A stretch of DNA of 36,368 nucleotides, taken from Gammaproteobacteria bacterium. GTDB taxonomy: Bacteria; Pseudomonadota; Gammaproteobacteria; Chromatiales; Chromatiaceae. The translations under genes and the position numbers were made by a program. Under the pieces are notes generated by a model, which worked only from the letters and a program-made list of their open reading frames with translations, searched no databases and was not told the DNA's origin. The DNA is taken from NCBI GenBank assembly GCA_020445255.1, contig JAGRGY010000004.1, positions 72,194 through 108,561 on the forward strand. Direction: 5' to 3'. This document shows positions 9,375 to 19,019 of the stretch, piece by piece (position 1 is the stretch's first letter; every line of letters starts with the position of its first letter).

Positions 9375-10129
9375 AGGCGAACCTCCACACCATGATCGGC
9401 CATATAGCGCTTGGCCTCGCCGATCGTGTACTCGGCGAAGTGAAAGATCGACGCAGCCAGCACGGCGTCGGCGCCGCCTTCCTTCACACCATCGACCAGG
9501 TGCTGAAGGTTGCCGACGCCACCCGACGCGATCACCGGAATCGGTACGGCTTCGGCGATCGCGCGTGTCAGCACGTTGTCGAAACCGATCTTTGTGCCGT
9601 CGCGGTCCATGCTGGTCAGCAGGATTTCGCCGGCGCCGTAGTCCGCCATCTTCGCCGCCCATTCGACCGCATTGATGCCGGTCGGTTTGCGGCCGCCGTG
9701 GGTGAAGATCTCCCAATGGCCGTCGACCCGTTTTGCGTCGATCGCGACCACGATGCACTGCGCGCCGAAACGGTCGGTGACCTGTTTGACGAACTCGGGA
9801 TTGAACACCGCGGCGGAATTGATCGCGACCTTGTCGGCGCCCGCATTGAGCATGCGCAGTACGTCCTCGGCCTTGCGGATTCCGCCACCCACGGTCAGCG
9901 GGATGAACACCTCGGAAGCGACCTGTTCGACGACATGCACGATCGTATCGCGCTCGTGCGCGGTCGCCGTGATATCCAGAAAGGTGATCTCGTCCGCACC
10001 TTCGTCGTTGTAGCGACGTGCGACCTCGACCGGATCGCCGGCATCGCGGATATCGACGAATTTGACGCCTTTGACCACGCGGCCTGCGTCGACGTCAAGA
10101 CAGGGAATGATGCGTTTGGCGAGGCCCAT
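9371..10129 (-). CDS. hisF: Imidazole glycerol phosphate synthase subunit HisF
   Basis: This 252-residue (beta-alpha)8 barrel has both catalytic aspartates in context: Asp12 in [15 protein letters not shown] and the Asp in [11 protein letters not shown]. Phosphate-binding loops ([16 protein letters not shown]) are present. It cyclises the intermediate with ammonia delivered from HisH and releases AICAR and imidazole glycerol phosphate. It lies 48 bp after hisA and is coupled to hisE. Length and motifs match the family throughout. Confidence 0.98.
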   Translation of the reverse strand: MGLAKRIIPCLDVDAGRVVKGVKFVDIRDAGDPVEVARRYNDEGADEITFLDITATAHERDTIVHVVEQVASEVFIPLTVGGGIRKAEDVLRMLNAGADKVAINSAAVFNPEFVKQVTDRFGAQCIVVAIDAKRVDGHWEIFTHGGRKPTGINAVEWAAKMADYGAGEILLTSMDRDGTKIGFDNVLTRAIAEAVPIPVIASGGVGNLQHLVDGVKEGGADAVLAASIFHFAEYTIGEAKRYMADHGVEVRL

Positions 10130-10177
10130 GCACCTATACCGTCAGACCCGGGATCAAGACCGTCCGGCGTGCCACGC

Positions 10178-10918
10178 TCAGTCGCCGCTCAATTCGTCGG
10201 CCAGGCGCTGGCCGTCGGCGAGATCGAGGGTGCCTTCATACAATGCGCGTCCGGTGATCGCGCCGATGATGTTGTCCGTGTGCGCCTCGCACAGGGCGCG
10301 CACATCATCGATATTGGTGATCCCACCCGAGGCGATGACCGGGATGCGCACCGCATTCGCGAGACGCACGGTCGCATCGACGTTGACACCCTGCATCATG
10401 CCGTCGCGGCTGATGTCGGTGTAGACGATGGCATCGACACCATCGTGTTCGAAATGCTGTGCCATGTCGATCACGTCATGCCGTGACAGCTTCGACCAGC
10501 CCTCGACCGCCACCCTGCCGTCCTTCGCGTCCAGGCCGACGATGATGTGGCTGGGGAACTGCAGACAGATCTCCGAAACGAAATGTGGCTCGCGCACGGC
10601 CTTGGTACCGAGGATGCACCAGCGCACACCGGCATCGAGATAGGCCTCGACCGTTTCCGCATCGCGAATGCCACCGCCGATCTGGATCGGCAGTTCAGGG
10701 AAGGCCTCGGCGATTCGGCGCACGGGCTCGGCATTGACCGGACGCCCGGCGAACGCACCGTTGAGGTCGACCATGTGCAGGCGTCGCGCACCGGCGTCCA
10801 CCCAACGCTGTGCCACTTCGAGCGGGTCGTTGGAAAAGACTGTGTCGTCCTCCATGACGCCCTGGCGCAGGCGGACGCATTTTCCGTCTTTCAGATCGAT
10901 GGCCGGTATCAGGATCAT
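10178..10918 (-). CDS. hisA: ProFAR isomerase HisA
   Basis: The 246-residue (beta-alpha)8 barrel is homologous to HisF. It has [17 protein letters not shown] with Asp8 as catalytic base, [14 protein letters not shown], the second catalytic Asp in [12 protein letters not shown], and phosphate loops GGGIRD and ASGGI. It performs the Amadori rearrangement of ProFAR to PRFAR, the substrate of HisHF. It sits between hisH (66-bp gap) and hisF in the his operon. Confidence 0.98.
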   Translation of the reverse strand: MILIPAIDLKDGKCVRLRQGVMEDDTVFSNDPLEVAQRWVDAGARRLHMVDLNGAFAGRPVNAEPVRRIAEAFPELPIQIGGGIRDAETVEAYLDAGVRWCILGTKAVREPHFVSEICLQFPSHIIVGLDAKDGRVAVEGWSKLSRHDVIDMAQHFEHDGVDAIVYTDISRDGMMQGVNVDATVRLANAVRIPVIASGGITNIDDVRALCEAHTDNIIGAITGRALYEGTLDLADGQRLADELSGD

Positions 10919-10984
10919 GCTCTCATTCTCTCGCAGTCAGCCAATCGCCGTTCATGGTCGATGCGCACCCGGGATCGTGCTGCC

Positions 10985-11626
10985 TCAGGCGTCCCAACGC
11001 ACGAAATTGGCCAGCAGCTGCAGGCCCGCATCCGCGCTCTTCTCCGGATGGAACTGGGTCGCGAACAGGTTATCGCGCGCAATCGCCGAGGTAAATCGAA
11101 CGCCGTAGTCGGTCGTGCCGCAGATCAACGACACGTCCTCCGGCACCACGCGGTAGCTATGCACGAAATAGAAGCGGCTTTCATCCGCAATGCCAGCCCA
11201 CAACGGGTGTTCGCGCGTCTGCCGCACCCGGCTCCAGCCCATGTGCGGGATCTTCAGCGGCAGGCCGTTGTCGCCGGACGGCAGCCCGTCGAACCGCCGC
11301 ACCTCGCCGGCGAACAGGCCGAGCAGGCGGGTGCCGCCGTTCTCTTCGGAGCGATCCATCAGCACCTGGAGTCCCATGCAGATGCCAAGGAACGGCTTGC
11401 TCTCGGCCGCGCGTAGCACCGCTTGGTTGAGGTGGTGCTCGCCGATCGCCGCCATGCAGTCGCGCGCCGCGCCCTGACCGGGGAAAACGATCCGGTCGGC
11501 GGTAGCGATGAAGGACGGGTCGTCTGTGACGCGAACCACGGCATCGCCGGCGACGTGCTCGACCGCCTTGGACACCGAACGCAGGTTACCCATGCCGTAG
11601 TCGATTACGGCAATCTTCTGTGCCAC
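10985..11626 (-). CDS. hisH: Imidazole glycerol phosphate synthase glutaminase subunit HisH
   Basis: The 213-residue class I glutamine amidotransferase has the nucleophile in GICMGLQ, the His-Glu pair in TQFHPEKS, and the N-terminal VIDYGMGNLRSV typical of HisH. It feeds ammonia to HisF. The start is GTG 11626 because AGGGGA lies at the right distance and homologues start there. It begins 10 bp after the hisB stop, consistent with one operon. Confidence 0.97.
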   Translation of the reverse strand: MAQKIAVIDYGMGNLRSVSKAVEHVAGDAVVRVTDDPSFIATADRIVFPGQGAARDCMAAIGEHHLNQAVLRAAESKPFLGICMGLQVLMDRSEENGGTRLLGLFAGEVRRFDGLPSGDNGLPLKIPHMGWSRVRQTREHPLWAGIADESRFYFVHSYRVVPEDVSLICGTTDYGVRFTSAIARDNLFATQFHPEKSADAGLQLLANFVRWDA

Positions 11627-11636
11627 GTCGATTCCC

Positions 11637-12227
11637 CTAGAGGCTGCCCTTGGTCGACGGAATCGTGTTGCCGAGGCGCGGATCCGGCTCGACGGCCATG
11701 CGCAGCGCCCGGCCGAATGCCTTGAACATCGTTTCGGCCTGGTGGTGTGCGTTCACGCCACGCAGGTTGTCGATGTGCAGCGTGACACCGGCATGATTGA
11801 CGAACCCCTGAAAGAATTCGTGAAACAGATCCACGTCGAAGCCGCCGATCATGCTGCGCGTGAAAGGCACTTCGTACACCAGTCCGGGGCGTCCCGAAAG
11901 ATCGATCACGACACGCGACAAGGCCTCGTCGAGCGGGACGTAGGCATGTCCATAGCGGCGGATGCCCTTCTTGTCGCCGACCGCCGCGGCAAACGCCTGG
12001 CCGAGCGTGATGCCGAGATCCTCGACCGTGTGATGCGCATCGATGTGCAGATCGCCATGGGCGACGATGTCAAGATCGACCAGGCCGTGACGTGCGATCT
12101 GATCGAGCATGTGCTCGAGGAACGGCACACCGGTTTCGAAGTTCGATCTGCCGCTGCCGTCGAGTTCGAGCGTTACCCTGATCTGGGTTTCCAGGGTGTT
12201 GCGTTCGATGCTGGCACTGCGCGCCAC
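11637..12227 (-). CDS. hisB: Imidazoleglycerol-phosphate dehydratase HisB (single-domain)
   Basis: The 196-residue protein is the dehydratase only; the histidinol-phosphatase domain fused to it in enterics is absent. The manganese-binding motifs [11 protein letters not shown] and [12 protein letters not shown] and the GVPFLEHML segment are present. It converts imidazole glycerol phosphate to imidazole acetol phosphate. It starts at GTG 12227 with GAGGA 7 bp upstream. It is the first gene of the hisB-H-A-F-E run; hisG, hisD and hisC are not in the window. Confidence 0.97.
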   Translation of the reverse strand: MARSASIERNTLETQIRVTLELDGSGRSNFETGVPFLEHMLDQIARHGLVDLDIVAHGDLHIDAHHTVEDLGITLGQAFAAAVGDKKGIRRYGHAYVPLDEALSRVVIDLSGRPGLVYEVPFTRSMIGGFDVDLFHEFFQGFVNHAGVTLHIDNLRGVNAHHQAETMFKAFGRALRMAVEPDPRLGNTIPSTKGSL

Positions 12228-12269
12228 GGACGAGTCCTCAAGTAGGAATAAGTGGGTGAATAGTCTCAG

Positions 12270-12275
12270 ATTCTA
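12270..12275 (-). promoter_or_regulatory. Possible -10 element for the his operon
   Basis: TAGAAT on the minus strand is 43 bp upstream of the hisB start in the dtd-hisB gap. The -35 region at 17-18 bp is poor (TTCCCC). No histidine leader peptide or attenuator is visible in the short leader. Confidence 0.4.
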
Positions 12276-12316
12276 CGCGAAATCAGCGATCGCGGGGAAC
12301 AGCAGACCGCGCCTGG

Positions 12317-12754
12317 TCACGACTCCAGCCAAAAAGTCACCGGTCCGTCGTTGACCAGACTGACCGCCATATCGGCGCCAAAGCGTCCGCTCTGCACGTC
12401 GGGCACGCGCTCCGCGGCGCGGGCCAGCAGGTAGTCGAACAGCCGCTCGGCCTCGGCCGGCTCTGCCGCGGCGGAAAAACTCGGTCGCCGACCCTTGCGC
12501 GTGTCGGCGACCAGCGTGAATTGCGGCACCAGCAGCAGTCCACCGCCGACCGCCGCAAGATCCAGGTTCATCCGGCCGTTGCCATCCTCGAACACCCGGT
12601 AGGTCAGCAGGCGGTCGAGCAGTCGGTCGGCCTCCGGTAACGCGTCATCCCGGCGCACACCGACCAGCACCAGCAGCCCCTGGCCGATCTCGCCGGTGCA
12701 CTCGCCATCGACATCCACGCGTGCCCGGGTAACGCGCTGCAACAGCCCGATCAC
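12317..12754 (-). CDS. dtd: D-aminoacyl-tRNA deacylase Dtd
   Basis: From GTG 12754 the protein has 145 residues, the usual family length, and starts [17 protein letters not shown] as Dtd does. GGGAGG lies upstream of the GTG, so a longer frame from 12814 is rejected. Active-site signatures are VPQFTLVAD (normally SQFTL) and [11 protein letters not shown] (the cross-subunit GlyPro motif). It removes D-amino acids and glycine from mischarged tRNAs in the cytoplasm. It lies upstream of hisB on the same strand with an 89-bp gap and is divergent from the DUF1631 gene. Confidence 0.96.
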   Translation of the reverse strand: MIGLLQRVTRARVDVDGECTGEIGQGLLVLVGVRRDDALPEADRLLDRLLTYRVFEDGNGRMNLDLAAVGGGLLLVPQFTLVADTRKGRRPSFSAAAEPAEAERLFDYLLARAAERVPDVQSGRFGADMAVSLVNDGPVTFWLES

Positions 12755-12886
12755 CGCCAATTCCCTCCCGGGCCGCACCCGGAGTTTGCTGCCATGCTCA
12801 AGCTGTGCCCTCATCCACCGATGATAAAGGGTACTATCCTGTCACCTGACATGCAGGCCGGGCGCACGCCGAGAGACAGCGGTTCT

Positions 12887-15124
12887 ATGCAAGCCAACAC
12901 GAAAAAGATCCTGCTCGAGTGGGAAGACGACGTCACCAAGCGACTGGTCGAGGGTTTCCGGCACCTGTTCGATTCATCGAGCCAGGTGCTGCTCGAATTC
13001 GCCGATGCCGCCGAGAATAACCGGCTGCAGCGGTTGTTCTTCGACGCCCAGCGCGAATTCTATTTGAAGGAAGAGACCATTGTCGGCGATTTCGAGCGTG
13101 AACTGCGCAACAACCTGCTGAACTTTCCGGGGGTTTCCAGCGGCGGCACCAAGCTCGGCGCCGACACCCTGAGCCTGGTCGAAGTCGAGGACTACGAACG
13201 TTCGCTGGCGCTCGAGACCATTGCCAAACGCACGTTCGACAAGCAGCTCAACGAACTGCATGCACTTTCGCAGCGCTTGTCGGCACTGTTCGGCGGCCGC
13301 CCGGTACCCGTCGACCAGGTCCCGGGCAACCCAATGCAGGTGATCCGTATCTTCGACCCGGTCAGCCGCAAGCTGGATGTCGAGAAAGAGGTTCGACTGG
13401 TGTTCTACACCCTGTTCGACCGTTACGTGATGAGCCAGCTCGGCGACCTGTACGCGGAGTTCAACCAGCGCCTGGTCGACATCGGCATCCTGCCCAACAT
13501 CAAGTTCGCTTACCAGCGCCACGCCCGTACCAATTCCCCGCAGGAACAAGCGGCCGACGCGGACACCGAAGCGACCGCGGACAGCGGCGATCCCGGCACC
13601 GCAGCGGATCTTCCACCCGGCTATCCGGCGCCGCCGCCCGGGCGCGGACAGCGTCTGCGTCCCAGTACACCGACCTCGGCCGAGACGCTGTCCGCGATCA
13701 GCCAGTTGCTGATGGCGAAGCGCAAGCAGCAGGCCGTGCGTACCGAGCCACTGCAGACATCCACCCCGATCACCGCGACCGCGGCCAACGTCAACGAGGC
13801 CATCGCCGACTACCGGGTGCTGCAGGAGGCGCCGAACCCGGTACCGATCCCGAGCGGCCAGCCCGGTATCAAGACCGTCGCCGTCGACGCCGAACTGCTG
13901 GTCAAGGTCAAGAATGCACTCGAGAAGCAGCGCCGGATCATCAAGACCCTGGTCGGACGCGACAAGCTCGATCGCCACGAAGAGGACGTCATCGACATCG
14001 TCGGCATGCTGTTCGAGGCGATGCTGAACGAAAAATTGCTGCCGAACACGGTCAAGACCCTGCTCAGCCACCTGCACACACGTTATCTGAAGATCGCCGT
14101 GCAGAGTCAGGATTTCCTTGAGAACACCAACCACCCGGCGCGCCGCCTGTTCGAGCGCATGCTGGACGCGGGCATTCGCTGGGTGCGCGAAGACAACCTG
14201 CGCGCCGGCATCTACCCACAGCTGCAGGAGATCGTCACCAACATCCTTCGCCACGAAACGCTCGAGGACGAATTTTTCAGCGAGCAGCTCGAGATATTGA
14301 AGCGCGCCGAGACACGCCTCGAACAACAGTCGACCGCCGCGGAGGAACGGACGCTCGAGGCCGAGCGCGGACGCGCGCGGCTCGAGGAGGCGAAACTCAT
14401 CGTCAAGCAGACGCTGGACGACATCGCCGGCGACGTCGAGGTCTCACCGACCGTCGCGACCTTCCTGACCACGACCTTCGCCGACTACCTGACCCTGCTG
14501 CTGCTCAGAACGGACCTCAACACCGAATCTGCGCAATGGAGCAATGCCCACAGCGTCGGCGAGGCCCTGGTCGCGGCGGCCGTCTACGCGGCCAAGGGTC
14601 TGCCGGTCGCCGACGAAATGCGCAAAGACCTGACCAAGCGGCTGCAGGAGACCGTCGGCGGCCTGATACCGCACCATGAGCAGAACATCCGCCGCGTGAT
14701 CGAGTCGCTGGCCAAGGCTCCAGAAAAACCCGCCGCTGCCGCTACACCCGTCAAGCCGCGCGCAGACTCGGCGCCACCGCGCGCGGCGGCGCCTTCGCGG
14801 CCCGCCGAGCAGCCGGAGGCCAAGGTCAGTGACCAAGACCTGAAGGTGGCCGAGAAATTGATGCGCGAGGCCGGCAACTGGTTCGTGATGAAGAATGCCG
14901 ACGACGAGGAACAGGCGGTGAAACTGCTTTGGGTCAACCCCCACACCCGCAACATGCTGCTCGTTGATCAGCATGGCGCGAAGGTTGCGCTGATCCCCGC
15001 GACCAGCATGGCGCAGAAGATGCGCTCGGGACAGGTTCGGCCGATGCAGCAGGAGACATCGAGTTTCGTCGCGCGCTCACTGCGCCGCATCCGGCGCGCC
15101 CTCGAAGACTCGGTGAACGGATGA
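12887..15124 (+). CDS. DUF1631 family protein
   Basis: The protein has 745 residues from ATG 12887 (MQANTKKILLEWEDDV). The frame is open back to 12794 with other ATGs, so the start is uncertain by up to 31 residues. It looks like the DUF1631 family, sometimes misannotated as thymidine phosphorylase. The N-terminal helical part (FRHLFDSSSQVLLEFADAAENN) is followed by a low-complexity Pro/Ala region (about 215-300). Then come a large helical region with VDIVGMLFEAMLNEKLLP and a charged coiled coil (about 465-510), a Pro/Ala linker, and a C-terminal beta-rich module (LLWVNPHTRNMLLVDQHGAKVALIP). It is cytoplasmic with no membrane segments. The stop overlaps the start of a PilZ gene (ATGA), so the two are co-translated. 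The biochemical function is unknown; a link to c-di-GMP signalling is inferred from this coupling. Confidence 0.9.
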   Translation: MQANTKKILLEWEDDVTKRLVEGFRHLFDSSSQVLLEFADAAENNRLQRLFFDAQREFYLKEETIVGDFERELRNNLLNFPGVSSGGTKLGADTLSLVEVEDYERSLALETIAKRTFDKQLNELHALSQRLSALFGGRPVPVDQVPGNPMQVIRIFDPVSRKLDVEKEVRLVFYTLFDRYVMSQLGDLYAEFNQRLVDIGILPNIKFAYQRHARTNSPQEQAADADTEATADSGDPGTAADLPPGYPAPPPGRGQRLRPSTPTSAETLSAISQLLMAKRKQQAVRTEPLQTSTPITATAANVNEAIADYRVLQEAPNPVPIPSGQPGIKTVAVDAELLVKVKNALEKQRRIIKTLVGRDKLDRHEEDVIDIVGMLFEAMLNEKLLPNTVKTLLSHLHTRYLKIAVQSQDFLENTNHPARRLFERMLDAGIRWVREDNLRAGIYPQLQEIVTNILRHETLEDEFFSEQLEILKRAETRLEQQSTAAEERTLEAERGRARLEEAKLIVKQTLDDIAGDVEVSPTVATFLTTTFADYLTLLLLRTDLNTESAQWSNAHSVGEALVAAAVYAAKGLPVADEMRKDLTKRLQETVGGLIPHHEQNIRRVIESLAKAPEKPAAAATPVKPRADSAPPRAAAPSRPAEQPEAKVSDQDLKVAEKLMREAGNWFVMKNADDEEQAVKLLWVNPHTRNMLLVDQHGAKVALIPATSMAQKMRSGQVRPMQQETSSFVARSLRRIRRALEDSVNG

Positions 15125-15486
15125 ACGGGAACAAGATCGACGTGGATGACCGCCGCAAGACCAACCGGATCGACGCCTTCGAGGCCGGTCTGCAGGCGGT
15201 CAACGGTATCGACGGCGATTCGATCGGCATCATCGGCAATCTTTCCGCAGGTGGCATGATGCTGATCACGCGCCGTCAGCTCTACGCAGACGGCGTCCTG
15301 CAGCTGAAGATCGAACCCCCGCCGGCGCTCGGAATCCGGACGATCCCCGTCGGCATGAAGATCCTCTGGTGCGTCCCCGCCAACAGCCCGGACGAGTTCT
15401 GGGCTGGACTCGAGACGATCGACATCGCGGACGCCGACATGCGCGAACTGCTGCGCCTGCTCGAACACCTTTCCCAGCACCGCTAG
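15121..15486 (+). CDS. PilZ domain c-di-GMP-binding protein
   Basis: The 121-residue single-domain protein has both c-di-GMP-binding motifs of PilZ domains: RxxxR at residues 12-16 (RKTNR) and (D/N)xSxxG at 40-45 (NLSAGG). The remainder is consistent with the PilZ beta-barrel (MMLITRRQLYADGVLQLKIE, VGMKILWCV, FWAGLETIDI) and ends in a helix. It probably binds c-di-GMP and relays the signal to a partner. The 4-bp overlap with the DUF1631 gene makes that protein the best partner candidate. The stop codon overlaps the left arm of a 20-bp inverted repeat. Confidence 0.9.
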   Translation: MNGNKIDVDDRRKTNRIDAFEAGLQAVNGIDGDSIGIIGNLSAGGMMLITRRQLYADGVLQLKIEPPPALGIRTIPVGMKILWCVPANSPDEFWAGLETIDIADADMRELLRLLEHLSQHR

Positions 15487-15744
15487 CCCGCATGTTGCAC
15501 AAGCATCCGGGATGATGGGCGTCGGCCAGGCGCGTCTGGACGTTGCCCTGAAAGGAAAACCATGGCCGTCGCTAGGGTGTGAGTGAAAGGCGCCTGCTGG
15601 CGCACCTGGGCAGGCGAGAGCCTGGACAGAGCGGGGGCGGGATACGAACCGTTCGTTCGAAATTCCCCGTCGATAACGACCATCATCGCATCCATGCCGA
15701 TGCGACTGCACCCGCCCTCGACCGGCTGGTGCAACATGCAGGCT
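15485..15744. repeat. 260-bp segment bounded by 20-bp inverted repeats (18 of 20 match)
   Basis: The arm at 15485-15504 (AGCCCGCATGTTGCACAAGC) and the reverse complement of 15725-15744 (AGCCTGCATGTTGCACCAGC) differ at two positions. The arms enclose 220 bp with no convincing gene and lie in the 456-bp gap between the PilZ and pip genes. Inside are a CAGGC-GAGA-GCCTG hairpin (15611-15624) and an ACGAAC-C-GTTCGT palindrome (15644-15656). A 90-codon minus-strand frame (15483-15755) spans the segment but looks like chance. The layout resembles a small non-autonomous element (MITE-like), but no clear target duplication was found. I see nothing in 15745-15942. Confidence 0.5.
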
Positions 15745-15942
15745 GACCCGCGCACGGTGCCACGCCGTGCGACTCGCGCACGAGCCGGCAGATCATGCCG
15801 CCGGCCGGACCGACCGATTTACCGATATCGTGTTGCCGAACCCGACCCCTGCGGCGCGCCGAGGGCCCGTCGCGACACAGCGCGGTCGTGGACACCGACC
15901 GCCATCGACGGGCGTCGCACTGCGGTCACTGATTCACACGAC

Positions 15943-16893
15943 TCACCAGGCCTGGGATGCGAATCGGTCGGTCGCCGCGACCAGCTGGCGGCGAATGCCC
16001 GGCTCGGAGGCCGAGTGGCCGGCATCCGCGACCACGGCGAGTTCACTGCCAGGCCAGGCGCGGTGCAGCTGCCACGCGTTCTCGAGCGGGCAGATCGCGT
16101 CGTAGCGACCGTGGACGATCACACCCGGTATCGTGGCCAGCCGTGAAGCGTCGTCGAGCAGCTGGTTAGGCCGCAGGAAGGCGTCGCGCATGAAGTAATG
16201 GCACTCGATCCGCGCCAGGCTGAGCGCCACGTGGGCGTTGGCAAAATGATCGGTGACCTGCTGGTTTGGCAACAGCGTCGCGGTACGACCTTCCCACACC
16301 GACCAGGCCCGCGCCGCGACCAGCCGGCGCAGTTCGTCCTCACCGGTCAGCAACGCATGGTACGCGGCAACCATGTCGTCGCGCCGTTCCGGATCGATCG
16401 GCGCAACGAAGTCCTCCCAGTAATCCGGAAACACGCGGCTGGCACCCTGCTGATAGAACCACGCGATCTCATGCGGACGGCACAGGAATATGCCACGCAG
16501 GACCAGCGCCTCGACCCGCTCCGGATGGCGTTCGGCGTAGGCAAGTGCCAGCGTCGATCCCCACGAGCCGCCGAACACCAGCCAGCGTCGGATACCGAGG
16601 TGCTCGCGGATTCTTTCGATGTCGTCGACCAGAGCCCAGGTGTCGTTACGGTCGAGCTCGGCATGCGGTGTCGAGCGCCCCGCGCCACGCTGGTCGAACA
16701 GCACGACGCGGTAGCGCTTCGGATCGAAGAACCGCCTGTGGTAGGGCTCACAGCCGGCGCCCGGCCCACCGTGCAGAAACAGCGCCGGCAGTCCGCCGGG
16801 ACTGCCAACCTGTTCGACGTACAAGGTGTGTACATCGTCGACCGCGAGCTGTTCGGAATGAAACGGCTCGATCTCGGGATACAGATCTCTCAT
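15943..16893 (-). CDS. pip: Prolyl aminopeptidase (proline iminopeptidase)
   Basis: The 316-residue alpha/beta hydrolase of peptidase family S33 has the oxyanion HGGPG motif (41-45), DQRGAGRSTPHAE, and the nucleophile elbow GGSWGS with Ser110. The acid lies in GRYDAICPLENAW and the catalytic His in DAGHSASEPG. It removes N-terminal proline from peptides in the cytoplasm. Length and motifs agree with the proteobacterial family. It has its own upstream gap (16894-17143) and is followed by the gene-poor stretch 15487-15942. Confidence 0.96.
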   Translation of the reverse strand: MRDLYPEIEPFHSEQLAVDDVHTLYVEQVGSPGGLPALFLHGGPGAGCEPYHRRFFDPKRYRVVLFDQRGAGRSTPHAELDRNDTWALVDDIERIREHLGIRRWLVFGGSWGSTLALAYAERHPERVEALVLRGIFLCRPHEIAWFYQQGASRVFPDYWEDFVAPIDPERRDDMVAAYHALLTGEDELRRLVAARAWSVWEGRTATLLPNQQVTDHFANAHVALSLARIECHYFMRDAFLRPNQLLDDASRLATIPGVIVHGRYDAICPLENAWQLHRAWPGSELAVVADAGHSASEPGIRRQLVAATDRFASQAW

Positions 16894-16922
16894 CGACTCG
16901 ATCCAACGCGTACTTGAAACGG

Positions 16923-16935
16923 GACAGATACTGTC
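16923..16935. promoter_or_regulatory. GACAG-ATA-CTGTC palindrome upstream of pip
   Basis: A perfect 5-bp-arm palindrome with a 3-bp centre lies 30-42 bp upstream of the pip ATG, where an operator could sit. It does not match the LexA consensus spacing. No regulator can be named. Confidence 0.3.
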
Positions 16936-17110
16936 ACGCGATTCGGAAAAATCCTACACAAGCGTACGAATCACACTCTATGGGGGGCGCGGGCAATCGG
17001 CGACGATAGCAGCGTCATCGGCTGGGACGATACGCCGGGTCGACGCCCGAAGGCACTCCTCACGGTGCCGCGCCCGTGCCACTGACGCCATTGAAGGCGG
17101 CCCGGTCAGG

Positions 17111-17134
17111 GAACGACCAGGCCGTTCTTGTTTT
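17111..17134 (+). terminator. Terminator-like hairpin on the plus strand with no plus-strand gene upstream
   Basis: GAACG (17111-17115) pairs with CGTTC (17123-17127), extendable by two G-U pairs, and is followed by TTGTTTT. On the minus strand no U-run follows the hairpin, so it does not look like the typA terminator. Both flanking genes (pip and typA) are on the minus strand, so if active it would end an unannotated plus-strand RNA. Confidence 0.35.
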
Positions 17135-17143
17135 GGGGCTCGT

Positions 17144-18955
17144 TCAGCCCTTCGACGAACGCTTGCGCTCGTGTTCCTTCAGAAAGCGCTTGCGCAGACG
17201 GATTGCGGTCGGCGTGATCTCGACAAGCTCGTCATCCTCGATGAACTCCAGCGCTTGCTCGAGCGTAAGCCGGATTGGCGGCGTCAGCATGACCGCATCG
17301 TCCTTGCCGGCCGCACGGATGTTGGTCAGCTGCTTGGCCTTGAGCGGGTTGACGGTCAGATCGTTGTCGCGCGCGTGGATGCCGACCACCTGCCCCTCGT
17401 AGACCTCATCACCGGGCTTGACGAACAGGCGGCCGCGTTCCTGCAGGTTCATCAGCGCATAGCCGAGCACCTTGCCGGTGCCGTTCGCGATCAGCACGCC
17501 ATTGTTGCGCGGTGCAATGCCGCCATGCTGCGCCGGTCCGTAATGGTCGAATACGTGGTAGATCAGGCCGGTACCGGAGGTCGTCGTCATGAACTCGGTC
17601 TGAAAGCCGATCAGCCCGCGCGACGGAATCATGTAATCGAGGCGGACGCGGCCCTGACCGTCCGGGACCATATCGCGCAATTCGCCCTTGCGCGCCCCCA
17701 GCGCCTCCATGATGGCGCCCTGGTGCTCGTCCTCGATGTCGACGGTCAGCTGCTCGTAGGGTTCGCACACCTCGCCTTCGACCTCGCGGAAGATGACCTC
17801 TGGACGCGACACCGCCAGCTCGAAGCCCTCGCGGCGCATACTCTCGAGCAGCACCGACAGGTGCAGCTCGCCACGACCCGAGACCTTGAACTTCTCCGGG
17901 TCGGTGCCTTCCTCGACACGCAGCGCGACGTTGTGGATCAGCTCGCGCTCGAGACGCTCCTTGAGCTGGCGCGATGTGAGGTATTTGCCCTCGCGGCCGG
18001 CGAACGGTGAGGCATTGACCTGGAACGTCATCGACACGGTCGGCTCGTCGACGGTCAATGGCGGCAGCGCCTCGACCTGGTTCGGATCGCACAGCGTGTC
18101 GGACACGTTTGGCGCCTCGATACCGGTGATCGCGATGATGTCGCCGGCGCGCGCCTCGGCGACCTCGTGGCGTTCGAGTCCCAGGTATCCGTACACCAGA
18201 CCGACCTTGGCACGGTGCCGCTCGCCGTCGTACTTCACCACAATCACCTGCTGGTTCGGCCGGATGCTGCCTCGACGCACACGGCCGACGGCGATCGCAC
18301 CGACGTAGCTGTTGTAGTCGAGATTCGAGACCTGCATCTGCAACGGGCCTTCGGGATCGACGTCCGGTACCGGACAGTACTTGACGATGGCCTCGAAAAG
18401 CGGCGTCATATCACCGGAACGCACGCCGTCGTCGAGCGCGGCATAACCGTTGATCGCCGATGCATAGATGATCGGGAAATCGAGTTGCTGATCGGTCGCG
18501 CCGAGCTTGTCGAAGAGTTCGAACACCTGATCGATGACCCAGCCCGGGCGTGCGCCCGGCTTGTCGATCTTGTTGACGACGACGATCGGACGCAGGCCGT
18601 GCTTGAAGGCCTTCTGGGTGACGAAGCGCGTCTGCGGCATCGGGCCTTCCTGCGCGTCGACCAGCAGCAGCACCGAATCGACCATCGACAGCACACGCTC
18701 GACCTCGCCACCGAAGTCGGCATGCCCGGGCGTGTCGACGATGTTGATGCGGTAGTCGCCCCAACGGATCGCGGTGTTCTTGGCCAGGATCGTGATGCCG
18801 CGCTCCTTTTCCTGGTCGTTCGAATCCATCACGCGCTCGACCTTGCCGAAACGCTCGCCGAGCGTACCGGACTGCTTCAGCAGCTCGTCGACGAGTGTCG
18901 TCTTGCCATGGTCGACGTGCGCGATGATCGCGACGTTACGAAGCTGTTGAATCAC
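17144..18955 (-). CDS. typA: Ribosome-associated translational GTPase TypA/BipA
   Basis: From GTG 18955 the protein has 603 residues, the normal size; a frame open to 19456 is rejected because [21 protein letters not shown] is the family start. G-domain motifs are HVDHGKTT (G1), RGIT (G2), DTPGHADF (G3) and NKID (G4). EF-G-like domains II, III and V and the BipA-specific C-terminal domain ([27 protein letters not shown]) follow. It binds ribosomes and acts in stress adaptation and 50S assembly. No strong Shine-Dalgarno is visible. It lies downstream of the Sel1 gene on the same strand with a perfect TATAAT in the 64-bp gap. Confidence 0.97.
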   Translation of the reverse strand: MIQQLRNVAIIAHVDHGKTTLVDELLKQSGTLGERFGKVERVMDSNDQEKERGITILAKNTAIRWGDYRINIVDTPGHADFGGEVERVLSMVDSVLLLVDAQEGPMPQTRFVTQKAFKHGLRPIVVVNKIDKPGARPGWVIDQVFELFDKLGATDQQLDFPIIYASAINGYAALDDGVRSGDMTPLFEAIVKYCPVPDVDPEGPLQMQVSNLDYNSYVGAIAVGRVRRGSIRPNQQVIVVKYDGERHRAKVGLVYGYLGLERHEVAEARAGDIIAITGIEAPNVSDTLCDPNQVEALPPLTVDEPTVSMTFQVNASPFAGREGKYLTSRQLKERLERELIHNVALRVEEGTDPEKFKVSGRGELHLSVLLESMRREGFELAVSRPEVIFREVEGEVCEPYEQLTVDIEDEHQGAIMEALGARKGELRDMVPDGQGRVRLDYMIPSRGLIGFQTEFMTTTSGTGLIYHVFDHYGPAQHGGIAPRNNGVLIANGTGKVLGYALMNLQERGRLFVKPGDEVYEGQVVGIHARDNDLTVNPLKAKQLTNIRAAGKDDAVMLTPPIRLTLEQALEFIEDDELVEITPTAIRLRKRFLKEHERKRSSKG

Positions 18956-18988
18956 GGAATCGATACCGACGTGGAAAAGGGGCGCCGG

Positions 18989-18994
18989 ATTATA
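18989..18994 (-). promoter_or_regulatory. -10 element for typA
   Basis: A perfect TATAAT on the minus strand, preceded by GGG and followed by a GC-rich discriminator (CCGGCGCC), lies 34 bp upstream of the typA GTG. The -35 region is poor, so strength is uncertain. Confidence 0.5.
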
Positions 18995-19019
18995 CCCGTG
19001 GCGTGGTGCGCACGCTTGG

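Noticed and set aside
12974..14326. Long open frame of 450 codons antisense to the DUF1631 gene
   Set aside because: It is a shadow of a high-GC coding gene: no start signal, no recognisable domain, and composition typical of the complement of a real gene.
15483..15755. 90-codon minus-strand gene in the gap after the PilZ gene
   Set aside because: It has no domain or ribosome-binding site, and its ends coincide with the inverted-repeat arms rather than with coding signals.
16923..16935. LexA (SOS) box upstream of pip
   Set aside because: GACAG-ATA-CTGTC does not have the CTG-N10-CAG arrangement of gammaproteobacterial LexA sites.
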